From Celerinatantimonas sp046054165 (lineage in GTDB: Bacteria > Pseudomonadota > Gammaproteobacteria > Enterobacterales > Celerinatantimonadaceae), in assembly GCF_046054165.1 (NCBI RefSeq), contig NZ_JBFNXK010000006.1, positions 203,020 to 267,019 on the forward strand: a stretch of 64,000 nt of DNA, read 5' to 3'. How positions within the stretch are numbered: position 1 is the stretch's first letter; each line of letters begins with the position of its first letter. The notes under the pieces were generated by a model. That model did no database searches. It was not told the DNA's origin and saw nothing but the letters and a program-made list of their open reading frames with translations. Shown here piece after piece: positions 44,852 through 54,522 of this stretch. Made by a program: the position numbers and the translations under genes.

Positions 44852-46274
44852 CGAAATCCTCCTTATTAAGCATCTGCACGAATTGACCTAAGGACTGAAC
44901 GGTCAACTGTCCGGTACTTTGAATATTCCCAACCGGCCAGTGCGAATCAGGATACATCCGTCCACTCAAGACCGCTTCGCCTCCATTGACGAATAACTCA
45001 AACGATGAGTGATCAAAGAACAGCTGCCAACTATGAATGGTTTTTCGAAAGCTCTGATAACAGCGAATGGATTCACTCCCCGGGCCCGCAAGCTGATGTC
45101 GATTAATGGTGATCAGCCCCTGTTCATCCCAACTCATCTCCCATTGCGGCTCACCTTCACCAAAGGTCAATGCACCTTTTTCAGCAGTCCCTTGCCAACT
45201 CAAGACAGAACTAGCCGGACACGCAAACTGCGGTTGTGTTTCACATTGATAACACTGCTCATTTTTTGCCTGAGCCAGTAACGAAGGGATTGGACGTTGA
45301 TACAATTGACCATTTTGCCACTGACAAATACGTGGAATTGTCAATTGTTGACTCCAACCATGATGAATAGCCGTAGGGGGTAATGGAGTATCGGGAAGCC
45401 CCATCCAGCCGATCAGGATCGTCTGCCCATCCGGATCAACACACGTTTGTGGTGCATAAAAATCAAAGCCATAATCGAGTAATTGATAATCACTTTTAAA
45501 TTCAATCGCGCCCGTATCGGCCGCAACAGTCACTGCGAAATAGCCACTTAAGTTTTGATTTTGGTAGTATGGCCAGGGGACATGGATCCCTTGCACACAA
45601 CAAACCAAAATTGTTTGCTCACCAATCACGAGTCGATCAGGACATTCCCACATATATCCCAACTGATGGTCAGCCCAGTCGATGGGTCGGGAAAAATGTC
45701 CGACACGGCTCCAACTGTTCCCCTGCTGTCTGAGTACACAAACGCCCCCTTGCAGCGTTTCGCTCTGTGCCGCCAGCCACATATAACGCTGACCATTCCA
45801 GTCAAAAACCTTCGGATCCCGTACATGCCCGGTAAAACCGGCCAACTGCTGATGCCACAACGGGCCATAATGCAGCAGTTGGTCATCACTTTGCCAACTC
45901 ACCTGACACTGATAACTCTCACGCTGTTCACCATCACGCACATTTCCGGTATAAAATAACGACAGATTGTCACCTTCCACCAGCGCGGTGCCTGAATAAC
46001 ATCCATCTTTGTCATACCAATGCTCAGGCGCTAAACGGAACATTTGTTGCTGCCACTGGCACAAATCAGGACTAGTCAGCAACCCCCAATGTTTATTTTT
46101 ATGGGTACACCCACTCGGATTCCACTGAAAAAACAACCAATACTGGCCCCGATAAAAACAAAAACCATTCGGATCATTTAATAGTCCAAACGAGGGGGCA
46201 ATGTGGTAAACCGGGGTCCACATCGATGCCGGGAAATCAGACGGATGACTCTGATTTGGGACGTCTTGCATCAT
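44844..46274 (-). CDS. scrB: Sucrose-6-phosphate hydrolase (GH32)
   Basis: Cleaves sucrose-6-phosphate, made by the ScrA PTS, into glucose-6-phosphate and fructose. The 476-residue protein has the GH32 nucleophile motif LNDPNG, the FRDP-type block HVRDPKVF, the acid/base motif in MWECPD, and a C-terminal beta-sandwich (about 340-470). The Met at 46274 is preferred because AAGGA lies 7 bases upstream; the frame is open to 46289. It is divergent from scrY, with operators and a CRP-like site between. Confidence 0.93.
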   Translation of the reverse strand: MMQDVPNQSHPSDFPASMWTPVYHIAPSFGLLNDPNGFCFYRGQYWLFFQWNPSGCTHKNKHWGLLTSPDLCQWQQQMFRLAPEHWYDKDGCYSGTALVEGDNLSLFYTGNVRDGEQRESYQCQVSWQSDDQLLHYGPLWHQQLAGFTGHVRDPKVFDWNGQRYMWLAAQSETLQGGVCVLRQQGNSWSRVGHFSRPIDWADHQLGYMWECPDRLVIGEQTILVCCVQGIHVPWPYYQNQNLSGYFAVTVAADTGAIEFKSDYQLLDYGFDFYAPQTCVDPDGQTILIGWMGLPDTPLPPTAIHHGWSQQLTIPRICQWQNGQLYQRPIPSLLAQAKNEQCYQCETQPQFACPASSVLSWQGTAEKGALTFGEGEPQWEMSWDEQGLITINRHQLAGPGSESIRCYQSFRKTIHSWQLFFDHSSFELFVNGGEAVLSGRMYPDSHWPVGNIQSTGQLTVQSLGQFVQMLNKEDFGE

Positions 46275-46350
46275 GACTCTGTCCTTCATTCAATTTCGCA
46301 AACTAAGCGAGCTAACCATATCAACAATGTTCTCAAAATAACATCACACA

Positions 46351-46499
46351 GAAATCGGTTCCAACTCAAAAACAAAATCAAGTGATTTAAATCACAAAAA
46401 ATAGCTTATATGGCTATTTTAGCAGTTCTTAACTCACAAAAATAATCGAACCGAATTGTATAAAATCATATTCTACAGAAATATACAGGAACCGATTTC
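46351..46499. promoter_or_regulatory. scrB-scrY divergent control region: two ScrR operators and a CRP-like site
   Basis: GAAATCGGTTCC (46351-46362) and its exact reverse complement GGAACCGATTTC (46488-46499) are candidate LacI-family operators facing scrB and scrY. Between them AGTGA-TTTAAA-TCACA (46381-46396) is a near-consensus CRP site. Together they suggest repression by ScrR relieved by sucrose or fructose, plus cAMP-CRP activation. Confidence 0.72.
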
Positions 46500-46557
46500 A
46501 CATCAATTTGGAAAAATTGATGGGTTCAACCGCTTTGTTCCCATAAGGATAGAGATC

Positions 46558-47991
46558 ATGCGTAAACCTATTTGTACCTTTTTAGCGACCTCTTTGTTAC
46601 TGCCAGCCGCCGCTCATGCCGCCATCAATGATGGCGAAATTCAGGCTATTGAGGCCCGCCTACAAAAATTAGAACAACAACTCGCACAGGCAAAGCAAGA
46701 ACAACAACAGCAAAAACAAGCACAAGCTCAACTCGTTGCTCAACAAAAAGCCGAAGCTGACAACGGTTTCCAATTTCACGTTTATGCCCGCTCTGGCGTC
46801 CTTATGAATGACAGTGCGGCTGCAACTCAAGGCGGGGTCAACCTTACGCCAGCCGGCTCGACAGGAGGTCACGTCGGCCGTTTAGGAAATGAAAAAGATA
46901 CTTATCTGGAATTGAATTTAGAGAAACATCAACAGCTCAAAAACGGTGCACATACCCGCTTTAAGGTTATGATGGCAGATGGACAGGCCAGTTACAATGA
47001 CTGGACAGCCGACAGCAGTGATCTTAACGTCCGGCAAGCTTTTGTCGAACTATCCCAACTTCCCAGTTTCACCGGCGCGTTTAAAGACAGTATTTTGTGG
47101 GCCGGGAAACGTTTTGACCGCAATAACTTTGATATCCACTGGATCGATTCGGATGTCATCTTCCTGGCGGGGACCGGGGGCGGGATCTACAACGTGCGCT
47201 GGTCAGAGCAAGGCCATTCAAGTTTCTCCATCTTCGGCAGAAACTTCGATGATCTCGATAACAACACCATGCAAAACTACATTGTGACCGCCAATAACTA
47301 CTATGGCCCCTGGCAGTTGATGCTCAATGCCATGCGCGGTAAAGACAATAATAAACGAGAAAACACCGGAGACTCGACCACTCATGCAACCAATACCGGA
47401 TTTCACGCGGCTTTAGCCTACCACGGGAAAAGTTTCTATGGACTGACCGAAGGGAGCTTTAAAGCGGCATTACTCTACGGTCATGGTCTCGGTGCTGAAG
47501 TGAAAAACATCGGTTCAGACGGCAATCTCACCGGCCGGGCTAATACCTACCGCCTGGCAACGTATGGAACGGTTAAACTGAATTCAATCTGGAATATGGT
47601 CCCGGCCTTGATGCTGCAGCACAGCCATGATCGCTACATGAAAGATGATCAGTATGACTGGGCCACATTGAACATTCGCTTTAACCAACAGTTAACTGAA
47701 AATTTCTCTCTGCAATATGAAACAACCTATCAATACATGGACATCGATCCCAAAGGACTCGATAGCCATAACGCCGTCAAAGGCAGCTTTTATAAGCTAA
47801 CCTTTGCCCCAACGTTTCGTGCGGATAATTTTGCCGGCTTCTTTGATCGTCCCGAAATCCGCTTCTTTGCAACGTACATGAATTGGAGTCAACAGCTTGA
47901 AAACTACTCCAGTACAGATGCGCTAGGAGCCACCGGCTTTAAATCGGGTGGTGAAGTCAACATGGGCGTGCAGATGGAAACTTGGTTCTAA
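46558..47991 (+). CDS. scrY: Sucrose-specific porin ScrY (LamB family)
   Basis: Trimeric 18-strand outer-membrane maltoporin-type channel for sucrose. The 477-residue precursor has a signal peptide ending AAAHA-AI. A periplasmic N-terminal coiled coil follows (about residues 25-70; EIQAIEARLQKLEQQLAQ then Gln/Lys-rich repeats), as in enteric ScrY. Then comes a LamB barrel opening with FHVYARSG and ending METWF. The ATG at 46558 has AAGGA 9 bases upstream, although the frame is open from 46456. It is divergent from scrB and followed by scrA. Confidence 0.92.
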   Translation: MRKPICTFLATSLLLPAAAHAAINDGEIQAIEARLQKLEQQLAQAKQEQQQQKQAQAQLVAQQKAEADNGFQFHVYARSGVLMNDSAAATQGGVNLTPAGSTGGHVGRLGNEKDTYLELNLEKHQQLKNGAHTRFKVMMADGQASYNDWTADSSDLNVRQAFVELSQLPSFTGAFKDSILWAGKRFDRNNFDIHWIDSDVIFLAGTGGGIYNVRWSEQGHSSFSIFGRNFDDLDNNTMQNYIVTANNYYGPWQLMLNAMRGKDNNKRENTGDSTTHATNTGFHAALAYHGKSFYGLTEGSFKAALLYGHGLGAEVKNIGSDGNLTGRANTYRLATYGTVKLNSIWNMVPALMLQHSHDRYMKDDQYDWATLNIRFNQQLTENFSLQYETTYQYMDIDPKGLDSHNAVKGSFYKLTFAPTFRADNFAGFFDRPEIRFFATYMNWSQQLENYSSTDALGATGFKSGGEVNMGVQMETWF

Positions 47992-47993
47992 TA

Positions 47994-48143
47994 GAAAACG
48001 GTTTCATGTTTAACAGCCTTTTAAATTTGAACTAGCTCACATTTTTGGCTATTCATTCAATAAAAATATATTTTACAACTTAAAAAAATGGCTGTTTTTA
48101 CCTCATAATGATAAAAACGGCCTCTAAAACCGGAACCGTTTCC
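47994..48143 (+). promoter_or_regulatory. scrA upstream control region: operator and CRP candidates
   Basis: GGAACCGTTTCC at 48132-48143 is a nearly perfect palindrome close to the scrB/scrY operators. GAAAACGGTTTC at 47994-48005 is a second, weaker copy. TTTGA-ACTAGC-TCACA at 48026-48041 resembles a CRP site. This indicates that scrA has its own ScrR-controlled, CRP-activated promoter rather than depending only on read-through from scrY. Confidence 0.62.
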
Positions 48144-48255
48144 AGTCGTTATTCACTTTCCAACGCGAATAACGATTGAAAATGTTAACAATCGGATGAT
48201 AGATGATAATCACCAAATCACTGCAACTCATAAGCTGCGGTGAGAGGAGTATACG

Positions 48256-49629
48256 ATGTCAGAACAAAAAACAGCTCAGCAAATTCTCACTCTCGTCGGA
48301 GGCCCCGAAAATATAGCCAGTGCGGCGCACTGTGCCACCCGTCTGCGACTCGTTCTTAATGATACCGATAAAGCTCAGACCGCCGCGATCGAAGCGCTGG
48401 ATCTGGTCAAAGGGGTTTTTACCAATAGTGGTCAATATCAAATTATTATTGGTTCCGGCATTGTAAACCGGGTCTTTGCTGAATTTATTAAAGCTGCGAA
48501 TATTAAAGAGGCATCCACTGCGGATGTAGCCAGTGCGGGTGCTAATAAAAATCCACTTCAGGCTTTAGCTCGCACTCTTTCCAACATTTTTGTTCCCATT
48601 ATCCCGGCAATTGTGGCCAGTGGTCTGTGTATGGGTCTTTTGGGATTTTTAAAATCCAATCAGATGATCGCAACCGACAATTTGTGGTACATCATTCTGG
48701 ATATGGTCTCCAGCTCAGCATTTATTATTTTGCCGATTCTCATCGGTTTTGTCGGTGCCAAAATCTTTGGTGGTAATCCTATCTTAGGTGCCACCTTAGG
48801 GGGAATTTTAACCCATCCGGATCTCGTCAATGCCTGGACAATTGGCCACGGTTTTCCATCGACTCATTTTCTTGGTTTCGATATTGGTCTGGTGGGTTAT
48901 CAGGGAACAGTTTTCCCGATGTTAATTGCGGTCTGGTTCATGTGTAAAGTGGAAAAAATAGTCCACCGCATTGTCCCAAATACTCTGGATATCATCTTAA
49001 GCCCATTTATTATTCTAGCCGTTACCGGCTTCTTCTCGGTGGTTGCAATCGGTCCTCTGGGTCGACTGTTGGGGGATGGGATCTCAACAGCATTATTATT
49101 CCTCTACCAGCATGCAGGACCACTCGCCGGCCTAATTTTCGGCGGAACTTATTCTCTGATTGTGATTACCGGCGTTCATCACAGCTTCCATGCCATTGAG
49201 CTGGGACTATTGGGAGATCCTAAAATTGCGGTGAACTTCCTGCTGCCCATCTGGTCAATGGCCAACGTCGCTCAGGGCGGTGCTTGCTTTGCCGTAATCT
49301 TCAAAAAGCGGGATAAAAAAGTTACGGCATTGGCGTTACCTTCTGCAATCTCGGCTATTCTCGGCATTACAGAACCCGCTATTTTCGGGGTAAACCTTCG
49401 TTATGTTCGTCCTTTCCTCGGAGGTTTAATTGGTGGGGCTATCGGTGGGGCTTATGTCGTCTGGATGAAAGTTGGGATGACTGCGGTCGGTCTAACCGGT
49501 ATTCCAGGTCTTGCGATTGTTCGTACCGAATCCATGCTCCATTACATCATCGGCTTTGCAGTTGCATTCGTCATCGGGTTTTTAGCTTCTTTCGTGCTCA
49601 CCCCCAAAAATACTAAAGCGCTCGCCTAA
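48256..49629 (+). CDS. scrA: Sucrose-specific PTS enzyme IIBC
   Basis: Imports and phosphorylates sucrose to sucrose-6-phosphate. The 457-residue protein has an N-terminal EIIB domain with the phospho-Cys motif HCATRLRL (Cys26, or nearby depending on numbering). A membrane EIIC domain of about ten helices follows, containing TGVHHSFHAIELGLL and GITEPAIFGVNLRY, the sugar-binding signature of the glucose/sucrose EIIC group. There is no EIIA domain, so it should use the cell's EIIA-Glc. GAGAGGAG precedes the ATG. The regulator scrR converges from the other side. Confidence 0.94.
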   Translation: MSEQKTAQQILTLVGGPENIASAAHCATRLRLVLNDTDKAQTAAIEALDLVKGVFTNSGQYQIIIGSGIVNRVFAEFIKAANIKEASTADVASAGANKNPLQALARTLSNIFVPIIPAIVASGLCMGLLGFLKSNQMIATDNLWYIILDMVSSSAFIILPILIGFVGAKIFGGNPILGATLGGILTHPDLVNAWTIGHGFPSTHFLGFDIGLVGYQGTVFPMLIAVWFMCKVEKIVHRIVPNTLDIILSPFIILAVTGFFSVVAIGPLGRLLGDGISTALLFLYQHAGPLAGLIFGGTYSLIVITGVHHSFHAIELGLLGDPKIAVNFLLPIWSMANVAQGGACFAVIFKKRDKKVTALALPSAISAILGITEPAIFGVNLRYVRPFLGGLIGGAIGGAYVVWMKVGMTAVGLTGIPGLAIVRTESMLHYIIGFAVAFVIGFLASFVLTPKNTKALA

Positions 49630-49660
49630 TCATTCCATTCACTCTAAATCAGTGCCCGGC

Positions 49661-50704
49661 TTATACGCTGGGCATGGTATTTTTTAACTGACAGGATTCA
49701 CGCCAGGTAAAATGCCCCTGATGAATATAAGCATATGAAGTGGGTGTTTCACCGTCTTTAGATCGCACCAGATCCATTAATACCTGAGCAGCCTGTTGCC
49801 CAACCTGCTCATGATCATAATGTACGGTGGCCAACGGCGGAGTTAATACCGAACAGAGTTCATCATCACCAACTCCGATAAGCGCCACATCTTCTCCGGG
49901 AATAATACCCGCCTGACGTAAGGCCTGACTAGCTCCTGCGGCAATTCGATCCGTCACGCCAAACACACCATCTGGACAATATCCCTGAGCTAAAATCTCA
50001 GCAGTCTTCTCCCGCCCGGACTCAACAAACAAATCACAGTTCTCAATATAACGACAATCAACTCCGGCAATGCTGATAGCATCTTCAAATCCCCGGCGCC
50101 GTTGTCGTCCCAGAGCCACATCCATCGGTGAGATGCCGACAAACAAGAGTTGCTTACAACCACATTCAACTAGCTGCTGGCCAGCCATGTAGCCACATCG
50201 GTAATCGTCATAAAAAACGCTGGGGACATTAAATAACGAGAGATCTTGTCCTACGGCAACCACGGGGCATTCCGACTCACGGAAGGTATTGATCAAAGGC
50301 TGATTATATCCGGCGACCAACGCAATCATGCCATCGACCCCTTTAGAATTGAGCATTTTTACGGAGTTGATCGCTTTATCGGTATCCATTCCGGTATTCA
50401 TCAATAAGATTTGGATCCGCTGTGATTCCAACTCGGTCGTCATACCATGAATAAAACTAGCCACCGATTTCGAGGTCATAAGTGGCACCATGATCCCAAC
50501 GGTATCACTATGCCGGGCCTTCAGATTTTTAGCCGAAATATTAGCCGTAAAATGGCTTTCATCGATGATCGCCTGAATTTTTTGACGCGCAATCGGATTG
50601 ACGCCCGGACGATTATTTAAAACCCGGGAAACTGTCGATTTAGAAACACCGGCAGCCATTGCAATATCTGCGATCGTCTTCAAATTAGACCTCTTTATTT
50701 TCAA
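49661..50704 (-). CDS. scrR: LacI-family sucrose operon repressor
   Basis: The 347-residue protein has an N-terminal LacI HTH (KTIADIAMAAGVSKSTVSRVLNN is the helix region, residues about 9-31) and a hinge helix ending at about 60. A periplasmic-binding-like effector domain follows (GVDGMIAL, GVTDRIAAGASQALRQAG, PPLATVHYDHEQVG). Its place directly after scrA and the LacI-type GGAACCGWTTCC palindromes at scrB, scrY and scrA support the ScrR assignment. In enterics fructose or fructose-1-P is the inducer. No operator is visible in front of scrR itself. Confidence 0.88.
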   Translation of the reverse strand: MKIKRSNLKTIADIAMAAGVSKSTVSRVLNNRPGVNPIARQKIQAIIDESHFTANISAKNLKARHSDTVGIMVPLMTSKSVASFIHGMTTELESQRIQILLMNTGMDTDKAINSVKMLNSKGVDGMIALVAGYNQPLINTFRESECPVVAVGQDLSLFNVPSVFYDDYRCGYMAGQQLVECGCKQLLFVGISPMDVALGRQRRRGFEDAISIAGVDCRYIENCDLFVESGREKTAEILAQGYCPDGVFGVTDRIAAGASQALRQAGIIPGEDVALIGVGDDELCSVLTPPLATVHYDHEQVGQQAAQVLMDLVRSKDGETPTSYAYIHQGHFTWRESCQLKNTMPSV

Positions 50705-50784
50705 TATATTTTAGAGTGATGATAGGGCTAAGGATGATTCAACTCGCATCGCGTAAATGCATGCTTATCCAAACGCAAAGCCTC

Positions 50785-52899
50785 TTATGCGCTGTGATCC
50801 TGCTTATGTTGCATAATCCGCTTAAAGAGTGCAAGTAACGCTTCTCGGGTGAGGGGTTTACTTAAAAAATCGTCCATGCCCGCTTGGGTACAACGCTCCC
50901 GTTCCTGAATATTTGCGGTGAGTGCAACAATCGGGCACCGAATTCCCTGATCACGCATCCGATACATCGTTTGGAATCCGTCAATACCGGGCATTTGCAA
51001 GTCCATTAAGATCAAATCAAACTGCGAGAGTCGTTCACAACGTAAGGCCTGATCGCCATCTTCAGCAATCACAACTCGGTGACCTAATTTTTCTAGCATT
51101 AACCGAATCACCAGCTGATTCGATGGACTGTCTTCAACCACCAAGATTTCTAATGGCTCAATTTCCGGATGTTCTAACAGAGTTTCAGGGGCTGAAATAT
51201 CGGGCGCAACGATGGGAAACTGCAAGCAAACCGTAAACAGTGCTCCCTGATCAGGCTGACTTTGTACATGCAATTCTCCAGACATAGCATCGACTAGTTT
51301 TTTCACAATCGACAGCCCTAGTCCAGTTCCACCATACAATCGCGCATGACTCTGACTCAGTTGATGAAACGGTTCAAACAATCGGTGAAAATCATCGGGA
51401 TGGATCCCTATTCCGGTATCTTGGATCGTGAAAATCAGGTGGCTCACATTGTCCTGAACCTGTCCCCGAACAGTCACCGAAACACTCCCCGACTGAGTAA
51501 ACTTAATCCCATTACTGACCAAATTAAGTAATATTTGTGCCAACCGATACGCATCACCTAAAACAAAATCCCCACAACAATCATCCAGCTCAGAAGTTAA
51601 ATTTAATCCTTTGACTCGGGCACTTTCCTGTAACTGACCTAAGACCTGTTCCACAATATCCCGGACACAGAAACGCTGTTTTTCCAGTTGCAACACGCCC
51701 GCTTCCAACTTGGAAATATCCAGCACGTCATTAATAATATTCAGTAATAGTCCCGAAGCTCTTGCGGCATTGGTTAATAACTCTTGCGCCGTATCATTTA
51801 AAATTTCTTCTTTGAGCAATTCGACCATTCCCACAATAGCATTCATTGGCGTACGGATCTCATGACTCATCATCGCCAGAAAATCAGACTTAGCATGATT
51901 GGCTCGTTCTGCTTCTTCTTTCGCTTTACGAAGCGCTCGGCGATCCGCTCGTTCCTGAGTCATATCCCGAACACTGCCCCGATAACCCGCGAATTGCTCC
52001 TGAGCATCATAAAAAGGCTCACCACTCAAGGCCCCCCAAAAGACCGGGGGTTCTGATTCTTCCAGCGTAAATAAAATATTCCGGAGTGAACATTGCTCAG
52101 CCAGAAGTGATTGTAAACTCATTCCCGATGATGAGCGGGCATTTAAAGTCAGCAGCGAACGTCCGATCAAATTTCCATAAACCGGTTTTCCCCGTTCCCC
52201 TAATCCAGAAGAAATAAAAGTAAACCGATAATTGACGTCGGTTTCCCAAAACCAGTCCGAGGCAGTTTGAGCAAAGCTCATAAACCGCTGTTCACTATGG
52301 CGAAGTTCATCGGTTCGTTGGGCGACCATCATTTTTAACTGATCCTGATATTCCAGATTCAGCAAGCGTTGTCGCAATAGAGGAAGCAAGCGTAAACATA
52401 GATGTCGATGATCCTGACCAAAATGGCCTTCTTCGCAATGACCGAGTAACAACAACCACTCACTCATTTCACAACTTAAACCACAGGCAATTACACTGGA
52501 ATAATGCTGCTTTCGATAGTCTTCGGGGAGTGGGGAAAATTCAGAAATTTTACTGGAATCAAAAATAACACTGACATTGCCTTTAAGCAGCCGCGGCGTT
52601 AATGCACCATCCTGCCAAAGCACAACTTTCTGATACGAATCCCCATACACCAGTTCCCATCTCGATTTTCCCTTCAATCGAGTGAGGACCAGCACATGCT
52701 GATAATCAAAAAACTGACCTAATAGCTTCAAAAAAATTCGATAAACATCTTCCGGAGTCGAAGCCAGAGATAATTTATGATTTCCTTCCAGGATCAACTC
52801 CGTGTTAATCCGGCGACGCCGTTCACGATAGTTTTTTTGGGTAAGCGACTCGACAGATTCCCTGAGTTGTTCCTGAGAAAACAGTGATGCTTCCTTCAT
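50785..52899 (-). CDS. Hybrid sensor histidine kinase, NahK/VpsS-like
   Basis: Cytoplasmic hybrid kinase. The 704-residue layout is: GAF-like N-terminal domain (about 30-185), coiled coil, PAS domain (about 205-315), HisKA with H347 in MMSHEIRTPMNAIVGM, and HATPase with N-box NLVSNGIKF, DTGIGI and GGTGLGLSI. A receiver domain (about 583-700) has Asp633 in FDLILMDLQMPG and Lys in LSKPL. No TM helix is present. The ATG overlaps the stop of the FIST gene by 4 bases. By context it is the partner kinase of the NosP-like sensor and should feed phosphate to the LuxU-like Hpt, as VpsS does in V. cholerae. Confidence 0.87.
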   Translation of the reverse strand: MKEASLFSQEQLRESVESLTQKNYRERRRRINTELILEGNHKLSLASTPEDVYRIFLKLLGQFFDYQHVLVLTRLKGKSRWELVYGDSYQKVVLWQDGALTPRLLKGNVSVIFDSSKISEFSPLPEDYRKQHYSSVIACGLSCEMSEWLLLLGHCEEGHFGQDHRHLCLRLLPLLRQRLLNLEYQDQLKMMVAQRTDELRHSEQRFMSFAQTASDWFWETDVNYRFTFISSGLGERGKPVYGNLIGRSLLTLNARSSSGMSLQSLLAEQCSLRNILFTLEESEPPVFWGALSGEPFYDAQEQFAGYRGSVRDMTQERADRRALRKAKEEAERANHAKSDFLAMMSHEIRTPMNAIVGMVELLKEEILNDTAQELLTNAARASGLLLNIINDVLDISKLEAGVLQLEKQRFCVRDIVEQVLGQLQESARVKGLNLTSELDDCCGDFVLGDAYRLAQILLNLVSNGIKFTQSGSVSVTVRGQVQDNVSHLIFTIQDTGIGIHPDDFHRLFEPFHQLSQSHARLYGGTGLGLSIVKKLVDAMSGELHVQSQPDQGALFTVCLQFPIVAPDISAPETLLEHPEIEPLEILVVEDSPSNQLVIRLMLEKLGHRVVIAEDGDQALRCERLSQFDLILMDLQMPGIDGFQTMYRMRDQGIRCPIVALTANIQERERCTQAGMDDFLSKPLTREALLALFKRIMQHKQDHSA

Positions 52900-54110
52900 T
52901 GCGACATTCTCTGATAAAAGACAATCGCTGAACTCATTAAATTACCATGTCCATTTTCACCGGTAATAAAATGCCCCTGTTCACCAAAAGTAAATGCGCC
53001 TAAAAACGGAAGTTCATCCCCGAGAGATTGCCGGATACTATGAACCACCTCATTGATATCACGTTGAATCGCTAACATGCATCCGGCACAGTAAATCACG
53101 AGTGCACCAATAGGCTGTTCACATGAAAACGGTTCAGTCAAACTCAGTTCGGTTACACGCCCGCCGCGATGGATCAGGCTCTCTTTAGAACCTTTCATCA
53201 AATATAGCGTGTCACCCACTTTAATTTCAGAAAATAACTCAATCCCCCCATCAGCCGTTAACGCGCTCGGATGAGCCAATTTAAAAAAAGGTAATTGATC
53301 GACTTTCCCAGACAATAAACCCAGAGGACAAAATGAACTATGCTTTAGAATCGAGATATGTCGGGGATGACTTGTGGCAACCAATCCAATGGCTTTGCGA
53401 TAGATATCTGCAGCGGGATGATGGTCAATCTCATAAACGGTGCGGCCATGGCTGGCGGTCACTACCCCCAGGGCTCGGTTCGCAACATAACCACTATGAA
53501 ACGAATAACCGATCTCCCCCCCTGGAAATAGTGCCGCCACTGCTACACCCTGTGTGGCCACTGCAGCTTGAGCAAACAAGCTCCAATGACCCTGAATCTT
53601 TTGATCTGCGGCGCTTCCTCCCGCAATCGGAACCTGTTTTCCAACCAAATTCTCAATCGCTTCGATCATCCGCTCTTCATAGCCTGGGGAGGCATGAAGC
53701 CAGATTAAATCCGGAAGTTCACCGGGACGTTGTGCATTATCCAGTGCCGTAATTAACGCTTTTTGCGTGGCGGCAACAATGCTTTCATCCGATGTATCAG
53801 AGAAGGATTCAAGAGCCGTGCCATAATTTCCAACTTCATCCCAAAGTGCCCACAAACCCAAGCCATACCCGGATTGACTATGAAAACCACTGGCCGTCAT
53901 AATCCCCTGGCAACTGCTACAACCGATTATTGAGCTGGAATTAAATGCAATTTGCAAATTTTTTGCAATTTGCAAATATTGATGATTTGCAGAATAGTAA
54001 CAAACGATCAATTGAGGGAGGGTTTCAGATTGCTGTAACAACTGTTCGATAACCTGTTCACAGGCAATAGGAGTGGACGGTGAAACCGAATAGGCTGTCG
54101 CAATCTTCAT
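52896..54110 (-). CDS. FIST-domain sensor, NosP-like
   Basis: The 404-residue cytoplasmic protein has a FIST_N domain (about 25-225; IIGCSSCQGIMTASGF, LPDLIWLHASPGYEERMIEAI, PIAGGSAADQKI) and a FIST_C domain (about 235-385; GALVIYCAGCMLAIQR, PFLGAFTFGEQG). FIST proteins encoded next to a hybrid kinase include NosP, a heme-containing nitric-oxide sensor that controls NahK-type kinases. The neighbouring kinase, Hpt and LuxO genes match that context closely. Heme binding is inferred from family and neighbours, not visible. Small-ligand sensing other than NO remains possible. Confidence 0.82.
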   Translation of the reverse strand: MKIATAYSVSPSTPIACEQVIEQLLQQSETLPQLIVCYYSANHQYLQIAKNLQIAFNSSSIIGCSSCQGIMTASGFHSQSGYGLGLWALWDEVGNYGTALESFSDTSDESIVAATQKALITALDNAQRPGELPDLIWLHASPGYEERMIEAIENLVGKQVPIAGGSAADQKIQGHWSLFAQAAVATQGVAVAALFPGGEIGYSFHSGYVANRALGVVTASHGRTVYEIDHHPAADIYRKAIGLVATSHPRHISILKHSSFCPLGLLSGKVDQLPFFKLAHPSALTADGGIELFSEIKVGDTLYLMKGSKESLIHRGGRVTELSLTEPFSCEQPIGALVIYCAGCMLAIQRDINEVVHSIRQSLGDELPFLGAFTFGEQGHFITGENGHGNLMSSAIVFYQRMSQ

Positions 54111-54126
54111 ATTTTCATTCTGTCGG

Positions 54127-54465
54127 TTAGTAACGCTGCCTCATCACTTGCAATGTTTGCACATAAATCTGTGTAAATTCTGGCAGCATTTGTTCTATTT
54201 TTAAGTAATCTTCATTTTTACAAGCAAAATCAAGGTCCGTTGCGAATGCCGCTAGACGGAGTCCGCCATAACTTGCAGCACTACTTTTTAAAGTATGAAA
54301 TAGACTCTGCAATTCGGCCAGATCCTGCCTGACATTTAACTGGGGTAATCGTTCTAATTTAGGTTCATTTTCTTCAATAAACACCGCAAACAACTCCGGT
54401 AAAATATCGCTCCCGATATCTTCAGCTAATTGCTGCAATGTTTTTTCACATAATATTGGATTCAT
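54127..54465 (-). CDS. luxU: Histidine phosphotransfer protein, LuxU-like
   Basis: The 112-residue single Hpt domain has the phospho-His at position 57 in LFHTLKSSAASYGGLRL, nearly the same block as Vibrio LuxU (HALKSSAASFG). The N-terminus LAEDIGSDILPELFAVFI is also LuxU-like. It should shuttle phosphate between the hybrid kinase receiver and the LuxO-like regulator. It is encoded between luxO and the FIST gene, all on the minus strand with short gaps (57 and 16 bases). Confidence 0.88.
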   Translation of the reverse strand: MNPILCEKTLQQLAEDIGSDILPELFAVFIEENEPKLERLPQLNVRQDLAELQSLFHTLKSSAASYGGLRLAAFATDLDFACKNEDYLKIEQMLPEFTQIYVQTLQVMRQRY

Positions 54466-54522
54466 ATGGCTACTCGGCTAAGCATGAATTAGTACTTTTA
54501 TAAGCAAAATTCACACCTAGTA

